Of a stretch of DNA of 33,996 nucleotides, positions 8,283 to 17,351 are shown piece by piece. Each line of letters opens with the position of its first letter. The stretch's first letter is position 1. Origin of the DNA: DASXMX01 sp036794395 (lineage in GTDB: Bacteria; Planctomycetota; Phycisphaerae; Tepidisphaerales; Tepidisphaeraceae); NCBI GenBank assembly GCA_036794395.1, contig DAIRGS010000044.1, positions 1 through 33,996 on the forward strand. Direction: 5' to 3'. A program made the translations under genes and the position numbers. A model generated the notes under the pieces. That model did not search any database and was not told the DNA's origin. It saw nothing but the letters and a program-made list of their open reading frames with translations.

Positions 8283-9553
8283 ATCAGCTACGACTACTGA
8301 TCGTGATGTCGGCCGCATTTCCCGGCCGCTCGCCGATTGCGAATCACATGCAGCGCATGGCGCGCGGCCTGCGTGAGTGTGGGCATAGCGTGCAGATCGT
8401 CGCGCCGCGCAATCCGAATGATGGCATTGCCGTCCGGGGCGAGGACAAGTACGGGACGCCCTACCGCTCATTCAATACGCCGCCTAAGCCGAGATTTTTT
8501 CCGTTTTATCCACATTGGTCGCGGGCCATTCGTCCGGGGCTGTCCGCCGCCGTCGCGGACCTCGTGGAATCAGAGAGACCTCACGCCATGATCCTGATTG
8601 GGGAAACGTGGTATGCATTCGACGGCCTGCGCAGATTCTGCCAGGCTCGCGGAATTCGCGTGCTGGGATATCCGATCGAATGGTTTCCACCGTACTTGGC
8701 GAGCGTGGCGGGATTGAGCTGGTTCGATCAATGGATGCAACGTCACGTTACCTATCCAAATTGCGATGGAATCGTCGGGATCTCCCGCTTTTGGGAAGGG
8801 TTTGCGTCGCGGCGCGGTATTCCCGCGACGGTTGTGCCTTCGTTCAGCAAGTTTGGCGACGATGAAATCCCACAATGCACGCCCGAAGTGCATCAGAAGT
8901 TCCGCATTCTGTTCGTCGGCCGGTGGGTGCGGCGCGAACTGCCGGCTACCGTTTTCTCGGCCCTGGAGATTGCACTGGAACGAGGAGTCGATCTGGAACT
9001 GGTCGTCCTTGGATCGGTGGGAAAGTCGGCGGCCCTTTCGCAGGTCCTTGAGGAGCGCCCGGCGTTGCGGCGCCTTGCCGCCCTGCCGCGAGTGCGGGAA
9101 AGAATTCGTTTTCTCGGGTTTGTGCCGGATGAGGAACTGATCCGCCAAATGCACAGCGCTGATGCGTTCGTGCTGCTTCGGCGCCAGAACCGCGAGACCC
9201 AGGCCCTGTTTCCGACGCGCCTGCCCGAATTCCTGGCAACAGGCAAACCCGTCATCGTGTCCGATGCCGGCGACCTGTCTCTGTATCTCAAGCACGGCCA
9301 AAGTGCGTTAGTCATCCCACCTGGAGATCATCCGCAGGAACTGGCCGATGCCATCATTTTTCTTGCTACTCACCCCAAGGAAGCGCAATCGATTGGCCGA
9401 GGGGGCCGCGTGGCATTGGAGGAGTCCTTTTCACAAAAGAAACTTGCCGAACGCCTTGCGGGATTTATCCGTACGCTTTTACCCAGCAAGCGCGACGCCG
9501 CTGGCCCACCAGGCCAGCAAGCCGAAGCATGCGGGAAGGCTTCGATCTGCTAA
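8255..9553 (+). CDS. family 4 glycosyltransferase
   Basis: GT-B fold glycosyltransferase of 432 residues. The N-terminal strand is LRLLIVMSAAFPGRSPIANHMQRMARGL, with a glycine/serine nucleotide-binding turn. The C-terminal domain carries RILFVGRWVRREL, VRFLGF-like IRFLGFVPDEEL, and PTRLPEFLATGKPVI in place of the usual E-x7-E block, followed by VIPPGDHPQELADAI. The last ~25 residues (from SKRDAAGPPG) are a disordered, Cys-containing tail. The ATG at 8255 overlaps the Wzy-like gene by 28 bp, so translation is probably coupled. It is part of the plus-strand glycan run; specificity is unknown. Confidence 0.88.
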   Translation: MAGARAPGIDQLRLLIVMSAAFPGRSPIANHMQRMARGLRECGHSVQIVAPRNPNDGIAVRGEDKYGTPYRSFNTPPKPRFFPFYPHWSRAIRPGLSAAVADLVESERPHAMILIGETWYAFDGLRRFCQARGIRVLGYPIEWFPPYLASVAGLSWFDQWMQRHVTYPNCDGIVGISRFWEGFASRRGIPATVVPSFSKFGDDEIPQCTPEVHQKFRILFVGRWVRRELPATVFSALEIALERGVDLELVVLGSVGKSAALSQVLEERPALRRLAALPRVRERIRFLGFVPDEELIRQMHSADAFVLLRRQNRETQALFPTRLPEFLATGKPVIVSDAGDLSLYLKHGQSALVIPPGDHPQELADAIIFLATHPKEAQSIGRGGRVALEESFSQKKLAERLAGFIRTLLPSKRDAAGPPGQQAEACGKASIC

Positions 9554-9623
9554 ACTGCGCTTCGTGTCGTCGCCTCAATGCCTTATTTGGGCAGGAAAGA
9601 CTGCGACTCGCTAAAGGAGCAGT

Positions 9624-10688
9624 ATGTCGGTGGTGATTGTAACCGGGTCGGCCGGACTGATCGGCAGCGAGGCATCGAGATTCTTCCATAAAGAAGGCTA
9701 TGACGTCGTTGGCATTGACAATGACATGCGTGCACTTTTCTTTGGTCCCGAGGCAAGTACCGCGCGCAACAGGCAGCAATTGCAACGCGATCTGCCCCGC
9801 TACCGCCACGAGAATATCGATATTCGCAACTTTGAGCCGGTTGAATCAATCTTCCGCCGATACGGCACGGATATCGCACTTGTCATTCATGCTGCCGCGC
9901 AGCCCTCCCACGATTGGGCGGCACGGGAACCCATCACCGATTTTACCGTGAACGCCAACGGAACACTGCACCTGCTCGAAGCCACGCGCCGCCATTGCCC
10001 CGATGCGGTATTCATATTTACCAGTACGAACAAGGTGTACGGCGACTTGCCCAACACAATCGGGTTTATTGAGCAAGCCGAGCGCTGGGAGGCGGAGCCG
10101 TCGCACCCCTTTGCCCGGCATGGAATCGACGAAACAATGTCGATCGACCAATCCAAACACACGCTATTTGGGGCCGGCAAGATAGCGGCGGATGTGCTGG
10201 TGCAGGAATACGGCCGCTACTTTGGAATGAAAACGAGCGTTTTCCGCGGCGGTTGCCTGACCGGTCCGGCGCACGCCGGCGCCGAGCTGCATGGATTCCT
10301 TGCCTACCTCGTGCTCTGCGCCGTTCATGGAAAGCCCTACACCATTTTTGGCTACAAAGGCAAACAGGTTCGGGACAACATCCACAGCCGCGATCTGATC
10401 GGTGCGTTTTGGCACTACTTTCAGAATCCCAAACCCGCGGCCGTGTACAACATGGGCGGCTCGCGCCACTCCAACGTCTCCATGCTCGAAGCGATCCGCA
10501 TGATCGCCGAGCTGGGCGGCGGACGCGTGAAATACGAGTTGTCCGACCAGGCGCGCAGCGGGGATCACATCTGGTACATCAGCGACGTGCGACGGTTCCA
10601 GCAGGATTATCCCGACTGGAAATACACCTACACAATCGAGCAGACCCTGCGCGAAATGATCGACGCGGCGCGCGTTGATCAACGCTGA
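9624..10688 (+). CDS. NAD-dependent epimerase/dehydratase, CDP-paratose 2-epimerase-like
   Basis: Extended SDR enzyme of 354 residues that would epimerise or otherwise modify a nucleotide sugar. Nucleotide-binding GSAGLIG is at residues 8-14. FTSTNKVYGDLPN, GYKGKQVRDNIHSRD and YNMGGSRHSNVSMLE closely follow the CDP-paratose/tyvelose 2-epimerase (RfbE) pattern. The catalytic YxxxK position reads LFGAGK: Phe182 replaces Tyr and Lys186 is kept. The Ser/Thr of the active site (STNK) is present. From memory, a related epimerase group with SLFGxSK has the same change, so the protein may still be active with a different base. The start is supported by AAAGGAG 4-5 nt upstream of the ATG. Confidence 0.87.
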   Translation: MSVVIVTGSAGLIGSEASRFFHKEGYDVVGIDNDMRALFFGPEASTARNRQQLQRDLPRYRHENIDIRNFEPVESIFRRYGTDIALVIHAAAQPSHDWAAREPITDFTVNANGTLHLLEATRRHCPDAVFIFTSTNKVYGDLPNTIGFIEQAERWEAEPSHPFARHGIDETMSIDQSKHTLFGAGKIAADVLVQEYGRYFGMKTSVFRGGCLTGPAHAGAELHGFLAYLVLCAVHGKPYTIFGYKGKQVRDNIHSRDLIGAFWHYFQNPKPAAVYNMGGSRHSNVSMLEAIRMIAELGGGRVKYELSDQARSGDHIWYISDVRRFQQDYPDWKYTYTIEQTLREMIDAARVDQR

Positions 10689-10714
10689 TACGGATCATCG
10701 AAGGCAGTGCGAAT

Positions 10715-11902
10715 ATGGCCATCAAGGCGCTTCATCTGGTTCACACGCTCACCCGGGGCGGGATCGAGAACTGGCTTCTCGACTTTTTCCGCGCCGCTGA
10801 TCGGAGCCAGTTGGAGATGGACGTGTGCTGCCGGGGCCCGAATACCGGGGTTCAGGCACCAAAATTCGCCGCTCTTGGCGCGCAGATTCATCTGATTCCG
10901 CTGGGCTGGAACCATCCAGCCTTCGGCCGCCGGCTGGGACGGCTATTGCGCGAAGGCAAATACGATCTGCTGCATATTCATGCCGGTTCGTTTGCCGGGT
11001 ACCCGACGATGATCGGCCGCCGAAATGGCGTTGCGGTCGCGACGACCATCCACAACACCAACTTCCCTTTCGAAGTTGGCGGCCTGAAATCGGCGCTCGG
11101 CTGGCTGAGAGGAGTTTACACGCGCCGGAGTTTTCGCATTGCATGCCAGCAGGGAAACGCGGTGATCTCCTGTTCACGAGCGGCGGAATTGGCTGTCACA
11201 CAACTGTCGGGCGTTACTCCGGATGCACGTTTTTATGTTGTTCCATATGGCAGCAGTAAATCCCCTGGCCGCGATCCGTTGACGCGCGCCCGAATCCGCC
11301 GCGAGCTGGGCCTGGCGGAATCAACGCCCGTGGCCATTCACGTCGGGATCATGAAAGATCAGAAAAACCACGCCGGACTGATTCGCATTGCCGGCCACAT
11401 CCGGAAAAACGTTCCCGACTTTCGCCTCTTGCTGGCCGGCGATGGAGCCCTTCGCCCCCAAATTGAAAGCCAGATCCGCGAGCTCAAGCTCGAAAACGTA
11501 GTTTCATTGCTCGGCCTGCGCGACGACGTCGAACAACTCCTTGAGGCCGCGGACCTGATGATCTTCCCTTCTCTTTGGGAAGGACTCCCCGTTGCGGTCA
11601 TCGAGGCACAGATGAAGGGGCTTCCGGTGGTCGGGTCTGACATCGGTCCAATGCAGGAAGCGACGCTCCGGTCGCGGACGTCGATGCTCTTTCCTCTGCA
11701 AGAGGAAGAAAAGATGGCAAGCGCCGCCGCCGAGTTGCTCGTGGACGAACCACGCCGTCAGGCCATGGGCCGCGCCGCCGTTCAATTCGCGAAGGAGAAC
11801 TTTTCCAGCGGCGCCAACGCTGCACGTCACCTTGAAATCTACGGGCGCGCGGTGAACCGCACCGGAGTTCCCGAAGATTCTCCGGTTAACCGAGAGAATT
11901 GA
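10715..11902 (+). CDS. family 4 glycosyltransferase
   Basis: GT-B glycosyltransferase of 395 residues. It starts with IKALHLVHTLTRGGIENWLLDFF, the typical GG-x-E/N acceptor-domain turn. The acceptor side has YDLLHIHAG; the donor domain has VAIHVGIMKDQKNHAGLI, LLLAGDGALRPQI and the classical E-x7-E motif in SLWEGLPVAVIEAQ, followed by GLPVVGSDIGP. The ATG at 10715 is preceded by GAAGG at about 10 nt. It is the last gene of the plus-strand run, 26 bp after the epimerase, and ends 12 bp before a converging methyltransferase gene. Substrates are unknown. Confidence 0.9.
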   Translation: MAIKALHLVHTLTRGGIENWLLDFFRAADRSQLEMDVCCRGPNTGVQAPKFAALGAQIHLIPLGWNHPAFGRRLGRLLREGKYDLLHIHAGSFAGYPTMIGRRNGVAVATTIHNTNFPFEVGGLKSALGWLRGVYTRRSFRIACQQGNAVISCSRAAELAVTQLSGVTPDARFYVVPYGSSKSPGRDPLTRARIRRELGLAESTPVAIHVGIMKDQKNHAGLIRIAGHIRKNVPDFRLLLAGDGALRPQIESQIRELKLENVVSLLGLRDDVEQLLEAADLMIFPSLWEGLPVAVIEAQMKGLPVVGSDIGPMQEATLRSRTSMLFPLQEEEKMASAAAELLVDEPRRQAMGRAAVQFAKENFSSGANAARHLEIYGRAVNRTGVPEDSPVNREN

Positions 11903-11914
11903 TCGACTTGTCGG

Positions 11915-12636
11915 TCATGTCTTGGCAATGATGCCGATCGTCAGTTGACAGGAAGTGGGCATGAACTTCGGGCCGATTCCTTCCACTTTGACCGAACGGA
12001 AGTGTCGGCCGACGATGCCTGCCAGCTTCGCGTAATCAAATCCCTTGTGATCCTTGTGCTCGACTCGATCCATCCGCCCAAGAATGGAATTAATCCATTC
12101 GCCGCGTTTGTAGCCAATATCCCGGTTCCTCCGCAACACCATCGCCGCGGTCGTCTTGAAGAGTAATGCCGCGCCCTTCTCGTTGGGAACCGTGATCAAC
12201 ATCGCCCCCTTCACCTTGGCGGCAACGGCCGCAACATACGCATCGAGTGAGGCCGACGGAATATGCTCGAATGTTTCCATGCAAATCCCGACATCGAACG
12301 TACCGTCAAGCGCCAGGACATCGTTGGGGTCAGTCGACGCCTTGAGGACGAACCGGGGATCGCTGCCGAAGCGATGCTCCGCCGCAGCCAAGCCGACCGG
12401 CTGACCGTTCTCCTCCCCGCTCTCCCAACCGGCATCCAGCCGGCATAACGATCGATTTCGAACGGAATCCAGTCGACGGTCTTTGCGTCAAAGCAACCCA
12501 GTTCAAAAACCGAACCGCGAGCTAATTTCAAGCCCTCAAGCTGATGCCGCAGCCAGTGAAACCGGGCCAGGTGATGGGCACCGTACAGGCCTTGACCGAA
12601 AAGCCGGGTGTTGTACGTCGCGATTTCAGTGTTCAT
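11915..12636 (-). pseudogene. class I SAM methyltransferase, interrupted by a one-base frameshift
   Basis: Two overlapping minus-strand frames together encode one methyltransferase of about 240 residues. The first frame (from the ATG at 12636, with GGACGTGG upstream) runs MNTEIATYNTRLF to SVFELGCFDAKTVDWIPFEIDRYAGW. The second frame continues DAGWESGEENGQPVGLAAAEH, then FDVGICMETFEHIP and LITVPNEKG to the stop at 11915. The glycine motif ELGCFD is in the first half and the MExxEHI motif of methyltransf_11/23 proteins is in the second. Inserting one C on the plus strand near 12436 (TGG GAT instead of TGGAT on the minus strand) restores a continuous frame. It may be a real recent inactivation or a sequencing or assembly error. 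The open frame also extends upstream to 12825, without supporting motifs. Confidence 0.85.
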
Positions 12637-12875
12637 TGCCACGTCCTGTGGGGCTGTGAGGAGGTCTTCCGTTCTTGCCCGCATTCCCTTTATCGGAAAG
12701 AATCGATATTCATTGTAACCCTTGCACCGAATCTCTCGCAATTCCGGTATGTGCCCGGATAAAAGTTCGGACGCAACGCGGAGAAAATGTCTTCGCAGAA
12801 GATTTTGATGGAGTGATTGACCCATTTATCGGTTCGAGTTCTGTACGTGCGAAAAAAGCAGGTTTGACAGGCCAA

Positions 12876-13844
12876 ATGAACAACGATCTAGATGCGAACC
12901 CGAAGCGCCGCTGGCTCGCCAGTCACTGGCGATGTCCTCGTTGCGGCGGGATTGTGAGGGTCGAGGCAGAGGCCGCATGGTGTGAGAACGACGCTTGCCG
13001 CTACGCCAAGTCGGCCTTTCCGGTTCTCGGACGGCAACCCGCACTCGTCGATTTCGATGCCAGCGTTTTGGACGAGTCAGACCTCAGGTCGACCGGCGGC
13101 CAAAGCGACATCGCGCATACTCAAGGCTCCGGTCGCCAGCGAATCCGCCGACTCCTCTTTGGCGGAAATCATGTCGCCAAACTAAATTCCGCGCGATTTC
13201 TCAAGCTCCTGAAGGGATCGACCACTACGCCCGTGCTTCTGGTCGTGGGCGGGGGCACAAAGGGCGTAGGCGCTGACGCCCTATACAACGACCCGGCGGT
13301 CATGACCGTTTCTTTCGACATTTACGCGTCATCCAACACCCAATTCGTGGCCGACGCTCATGCAATTCCATTATCCGCGGAATCCGTAGATGGTGTGTGG
13401 ATCCAAGCCGTGCTCGAACATGTATTGACACCTGCGGCGGTCGTCGCCGAGATCCGGCGCGTCCTCAAGAACGGAGGCTTCGTCTACGCGGACACGCCAT
13501 TCATGCAACAGGTCCACATGGGGCCGTGGGATTTCACCCGATACACCGAAAGTGGTCACCGTTGGTTGTTCCGCGATTTTACGCGGATCGATTCGGGGGT
13601 GGTGATCGGCCCGGGAACCGCGCTGGTGTGGTCGATTCGCTATGCAGTCGCCGCAGTATTCCGCTCGCGGGCGGCAGGCACCGTGGTCGGCGCGGCGTTT
13701 TTCTGGTTGCGATTTCTCGACTACATCTCGGCTCCCCGATTCGCGTTGGACGCCGCATCCGCAGTCTTCTTCATGGGGACCAAGGCTCAGCAACCGATCA
13801 GTCCGAAAGATGCCATCGCCCACTACCAGGGCGCGGGGCGCTGA
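12876..13844 (+). CDS. SAM-dependent methyltransferase with N-terminal zinc-ribbon-like motif
   Basis: Class I methyltransferase (methyltransf_11 type), 322 residues from the ATG at 12876. Residues ~15-45 contain CPRCGGIVRVE..WCENDACRY, a four-cysteine ribbon resembling the Trm112-like or short zinc domains fused to small-molecule methyltransferases. The SAM domain has LLVVGGGTKGVG (a loose glycine motif), VSFDIYAS, ADAHAIPLSAESVDGVWIQAVLEHV and EIRRVLKNGGFVYADTPF. A C-terminal hydrophobic portion (residues ~245-290) may associate with the membrane. The open frame reaches back to 12675, but the extra 67 residues show no family similarity. It is divergent from the frameshifted methyltransferase and convergent with DprE2; probable role in glycan or lipid-carrier methylation. 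Confidence 0.82.
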   Translation: MNNDLDANPKRRWLASHWRCPRCGGIVRVEAEAAWCENDACRYAKSAFPVLGRQPALVDFDASVLDESDLRSTGGQSDIAHTQGSGRQRIRRLLFGGNHVAKLNSARFLKLLKGSTTTPVLLVVGGGTKGVGADALYNDPAVMTVSFDIYASSNTQFVADAHAIPLSAESVDGVWIQAVLEHVLTPAAVVAEIRRVLKNGGFVYADTPFMQQVHMGPWDFTRYTESGHRWLFRDFTRIDSGVVIGPGTALVWSIRYAVAAVFRSRAAGTVVGAAFFWLRFLDYISAPRFALDAASAVFFMGTKAQQPISPKDAIAHYQGAGR

Positions 13845-13880
13845 TTTAGAAACATGTCCATGCACGCCAACATGCGACCG

Positions 13881-14648
13881 CTAAAGCTTCATCCGCTTAA
13901 ACACGAACTCCGGGATGCACCGAATCACCAGCATGATGTAGCGCCAAAACCAGGGCGTGTAGATTTCCGCCCTGCCGCGCCGAACGGCGCGAAAAATATC
14001 GGCAGCAACGCACTCCGGCGGCGCAACCAGAAACACGCCGGGCTTTCCCCAGATCATCCCCGTGTCGACAAAGCCCGGCTTCACCGTAAGAACTGTCACG
14101 TTGCTTTTGAAAAGGCGGTTACGGAGCCCCTGAAGAAACGCGGTGAGCCCGGCTTTGGCCGAACAGTACACGTAATTGGACTGGCGGCCGCGATCCCCGG
14201 CTACGGAGGACAGCACGCAAATGAAACCCCGCCGCCTTGCCTCCAGCTCGTTGGCCGCCAGCGTGAGCAACGCACCGGCTGAAGTGAAGTTTGTATCGAT
14301 CGTGCGCCGCATCAGATCCAGATCACTTTGAACATCCGCCTGAAGGGGCAGAAATCCGTGGGCAACGATAATGCCCCCAAGGCTTCCATTGGCAATGCCA
14401 AGGCACTCCTTCCAGAATAAGTGATGTCGCGAATAATCCAACACATCCAGGGCTACAACGCGAACTTCTACACTATGCCGGATCTGCAAATCGGTCGCCG
14501 AGCGTTGCAGGTCGTCAACGTCGCGCCCCGCCAGGATCAAACGGCTTCCCTCCGCCGCCCATTGATGCGCAAGTGCCCGACCAATCCCTGATGAAGCGCC
14601 AACGATAAGAACCCATGGAAGATCTGCCGGAGCAGCCTGTGAACTCAT
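13881..14648 (-). CDS. dprE2: DprE2-like decaprenylphosphoryl-2-keto-pentose reductase (SDR)
   Basis: Classical short-chain dehydrogenase, 255 residues. In mycobacteria DprE2 reduces decaprenylphosphoryl-2-keto-erythro-pentofuranose with NADH to decaprenylphosphoryl-D-arabinofuranose. Cofactor motif VGASSGIGRAL is near residue 17, IIVAHG corresponds to the NNAG-type motif, and the active site is LSSVAGDRGRQSNYVYCSAK (Ser, Tyr and Lys all present). The SSVAGDRGRxSNYVY string is characteristic of the DprE2 group. The C-terminus (FWRYIMLVIRCIPEFVFKRMK) is hydrophobic and basic, also as in DprE2. The start overlaps the DprE1 stop as ATGA (14645-14648), so the two-step epimerase is co-translated. 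Confidence 0.9.
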   Translation of the reverse strand: MSSQAAPADLPWVLIVGASSGIGRALAHQWAAEGSRLILAGRDVDDLQRSATDLQIRHSVEVRVVALDVLDYSRHHLFWKECLGIANGSLGGIIVAHGFLPLQADVQSDLDLMRRTIDTNFTSAGALLTLAANELEARRRGFICVLSSVAGDRGRQSNYVYCSAKAGLTAFLQGLRNRLFKSNVTVLTVKPGFVDTGMIWGKPGVFLVAPPECVAADIFRAVRRGRAEIYTPWFWRYIMLVIRCIPEFVFKRMKL

Positions 14649-16015
14649 TGCGCCGCTCCAATTCCGAGCCTGCGGGCCAATGAGGAACTGAAGCGATTGC
14701 GTGGGTCGAGATTTGCCTTGATCTGTTTGAATTTCGGGAGGTCGGGATACATGCGCTCAAACGATTCGCGTTTCATGCAGGCGTCTTTGGCAAGATAGAC
14801 CCGGCCGCCATACTTGAGCACCACTTCGTCGAGTTCATCCAGAAGCTGAACTGTCGACGCCCCTGCATTCGGCAGATCAAGGGCAAGCGTAAGGCCCGGA
14901 ATGGGAAACGAAAGGATCCCACCGCTCGCAGGCCCCATTGTCTTGAGCACTGCCAGAAACGACGCCGATCCCGCGTCTGACAGCTTCTCCATCAGGCTGC
15001 GAAGACAACGATCGCCATCCTGCGTTGGAAACACCGCCTGATACTGATAGAAGCCGCGACGTCCGTAAATGCGATTCCAGGACTCGATGGAATCAAGCGG
15101 GTAGAAGTAATCCTCATAATGCGAAATGTGCCGGCCATCAGGATGACTCGCATAGTAGCGGGCATTGAAGAGCCGGACGGTAAAGGGCGAGAGCGCGAAT
15201 GATGGAAAGTTGAAAGGGACTCGCCCGCGTCGTTTTGCGGGCGGCTGAAGTGGGAGGTGCGAAAGCTCCGCCGGCAGGTCCGCGGCCTTGGCATGGTTTC
15301 CGCGCATCAACACCGAACGCCCAAGCGCCGTCCCCTTCGCCAGGCAATCAATCCACGCAACGGAATACGCATAGTCCTGATCCGCTTCGATGAAGGCCGC
15401 GAGCGTCTGGTCGAGGTTCCGTGTCTTCTTCTGATCAACCAGCACGTACCCGGTTTCGACAGGTCGAAGCTTGAGCCGCACCGACTGGATAATGCCCGTA
15501 AGCCCCATGCCGCCGAGCGTCGCCCAAAAAGCGTCGACATTTTCCTGCCGCGAGCAGCGGAGGGTTTGGCTGGCCGCGGTGAGCAGATCGAAGCTTTCGA
15601 TGAAACTGGCGATCGATCCATCGCGATGATGGTTTTTGCCATGCACATCCGCCGCCACCGCCCCGCCGAGCGTAACGAACTTTGTTCCGGGCGTGACCGG
15701 CGGGAAATATCCTCGCGGAAGAAATACCTCGATCAAATCCTCAAACGTCGCTCCGGCTTCGCACTCGACAACTCCGGTTGCTGGATCGAAAGCGTTGAAG
15801 CGGTTGAGCTGGGTATTGAGAAGAATCGCCCCCGCGTCGTTGAGCGAAGCATCGCCATAACTGCGACCCAGCCCACGCGCAACCAGTGTGGCGGAATCCG
15901 CATTGGCAGCAACGATGTCGCGCGAATCCGAAAGTTTTTCAGGCCGATACACCTGAGCGCGCTGTTGCAGCACGTTTCCCCAACCCGCCAATAGCATCGG
16001 ACGCGGCCGCGCCAT
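14645..16015 (-). CDS. dprE1: DprE1-like FAD-dependent decaprenylphosphoryl-ribose 2'-oxidase
   Basis: FAD-binding PCMH-type oxidoreductase, about 456 residues, the normal size of DprE1. It would oxidise the 2'-hydroxyl of decaprenylphosphoryl-D-ribofuranose, the first half of epimerisation to D-arabinofuranose. ARGLGRSYGDASLN (about residue 48) is the FAD pyrophosphate-binding loop. GAVAADVHGKNHH is the conserved second FAD segment. GGRVYLAKDACM near the C-terminus contains the substrate-site Lys equivalent to DprE1 Lys418. The ATG at 16015 has GGAG 9 nt upstream; a TTG directly before it at 16018 is less likely. It lies 22 bp after the UbiA-like gene and overlaps dprE2 by 4 bp. Confidence 0.92.
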   Translation of the reverse strand: MARPRPMLLAGWGNVLQQRAQVYRPEKLSDSRDIVAANADSATLVARGLGRSYGDASLNDAGAILLNTQLNRFNAFDPATGVVECEAGATFEDLIEVFLPRGYFPPVTPGTKFVTLGGAVAADVHGKNHHRDGSIASFIESFDLLTAASQTLRCSRQENVDAFWATLGGMGLTGIIQSVRLKLRPVETGYVLVDQKKTRNLDQTLAAFIEADQDYAYSVAWIDCLAKGTALGRSVLMRGNHAKAADLPAELSHLPLQPPAKRRGRVPFNFPSFALSPFTVRLFNARYYASHPDGRHISHYEDYFYPLDSIESWNRIYGRRGFYQYQAVFPTQDGDRCLRSLMEKLSDAGSASFLAVLKTMGPASGGILSFPIPGLTLALDLPNAGASTVQLLDELDEVVLKYGGRVYLAKDACMKRESFERMYPDLPKFKQIKANLDPRNRFSSSLARRLGIGAAQ

Positions 16016-16037
16016 CAATCAGATCTCCAGAGATGCT

Positions 16038-17351
16038 TCAAAAAGGCCACCACCGCGGCTTAGGTAGCCACGCAGCCAGAACGACAATCGTAACCAGAAC
16101 GCCGGTCAACTGGCTTACGTGATCGCGGATTGCATAAATAACCGGATCATCGTCGAGCAACCGCCGCCTTGCCATGAACCACACCCGCGTGATCCAGTAC
16201 AGCAATATCGGTGCGGCAAGCCACAGCACCTGCGGACGCAGATACAAGCCGCGCACCGTCGTGCTGTCCAGATAATTGCAGAAGACCAGCACCGAAAGAT
16301 ATCCGCTTGTCGGGCCGACCGTTTCGATGATCCGCAGATCGCTGACTTGATATCCCCGTCCGCTGGCCGCGTTGCCACCGGCATCGGCGATGGCGACAAG
16401 CTCGGAATATCGCTTGGCAAACGCGAGACTCAGAAAAAAGAACATCGAGAATGCGAGAAGCCACATCGTCAAATGTACGTCAACGGCTATCGCACCTGCC
16501 ACGATGCGCCAACTATAGAGCGACGCCAGCAGGATGACATCAATCAAGACTTTCTGCTTGAGCCATAGAGAATAGGCTGTGGTAAGGACAAGGTATCCCA
16601 GAAGCATTAGCCGGAATTGTGAGGGAAGCAACGCAGCGAGTATCAATCCCGCGCACAACATCGCCCCCGCCAGAATCAATCCCTCCGGCACCGATGCACG
16701 CCCCGCCGCGAACGCGCGTGCTCGCTTGGAAGGATGCCGGCGATCAGCAGAGATATCCAACAGATCATTTAGAATATAAACGGCACTGGCGCAAAAGCTG
16801 AACGATGCAAAGGCGATCATCGCAGTCAGAAGCCTTGCTCGATCGGTGACCTGATGCGCCAGGACCAGCGGCAAAAGCAGAAGCAGGTTCTTGAGCCACT
16901 GGTGTGGGCGCATCGCCCTCGCCAACACCCGGATTCGAGTGGCCCGTTCAATTAATGGAATTTCAATCGGCCCGGCAGCCCCAGGCGCGTGGGTAGCTAT
17001 CTCATCAAACAAATCCAGATGGGCGGCAATTGCCTGCGTCAATCGATCGGGCAAGCTGCTGACCAGAACGAGCCGCCGCCCGGCCTGCTTTTGCGTTCTA
17101 AGATAGTCCACTACTTCGAGCCGATAAGGTAATACCCCGGCATCGGCACAGAGCTGATCGATCACATCCGCCCGAACACATCCCGGCCCTGAAGTGCTGA
17201 ACATCCTGAATGGCGCATTTTTCAGGGTCCAAAGTCTCTTTTCCCAACTCAAATCGATCGGCAGCAACTCACCGACCAGCTTTACCTGAAGGGGCAAAGA
17301 CGCGGAGACAACCGCGTTGCCGGGACTCGAATTGGCAATTGTGCCGCTCAT
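16038..17351 (-). CDS. UbiA-family polyprenyl-phosphate phosphoribosyltransferase with degenerate N-terminal HAD remnant
   Basis: Membrane prenyltransferase of 437 residues. With DprE1/DprE2 downstream, the best reading is 5-phosphoribosyl-1-pyrophosphate:decaprenyl-phosphate 5-phosphoribosyltransferase (the Rv3806c/DPPR synthase role). The UbiA part starts near residue 145 (RPHQWLKNLLLLLPL) and has the Mg-binding NDLLDISAD, then RRHPSKRARAFAAG, and FAKRYSEL in the second Asp/Tyr region, with about nine membrane spans. The first ~140 residues resemble the HAD domain fused to many UbiA homologues (LVSSLPDRLTQAIAAHLDLFDEI). However, the nucleophile motif DxDGT reads VKLVGE at residues 23-28 and the GDSxxD half is missing altogether. 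The fused phosphatase must therefore be inactive. It is the first gene of the UbiA-DprE1-DprE2 operon. Confidence 0.88.
   Translation of the reverse strand: MSGTIANSSPGNAVVSASLPLQVKLVGELLPIDLSWEKRLWTLKNAPFRMFSTSGPGCVRADVIDQLCADAGVLPYRLEVVDYLRTQKQAGRRLVLVSSLPDRLTQAIAAHLDLFDEIATHAPGAAGPIEIPLIERATRIRVLARAMRPHQWLKNLLLLLPLVLAHQVTDRARLLTAMIAFASFSFCASAVYILNDLLDISADRRHPSKRARAFAAGRASVPEGLILAGAMLCAGLILAALLPSQFRLMLLGYLVLTTAYSLWLKQKVLIDVILLASLYSWRIVAGAIAVDVHLTMWLLAFSMFFFLSLAFAKRYSELVAIADAGGNAASGRGYQVSDLRIIETVGPTSGYLSVLVFCNYLDSTTVRGLYLRPQVLWLAAPILLYWITRVWFMARRRLLDDDPVIYAIRDHVSQLTGVLVTIVVLAAWLPKPRWWPF

Noticed and set aside
12675..12875. N-terminal extension of the zinc-ribbon methyltransferase frame
   Set aside because: The extra 67 residues show no family resemblance and overlap the region upstream of the divergent methyltransferase; the ATG at 12876 is adequate.
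15257..15994. 245-codon plus-strand open frame opposite dprE1
   Set aside because: dprE1 motifs are unambiguous on the minus strand; the plus frame is a shadow.
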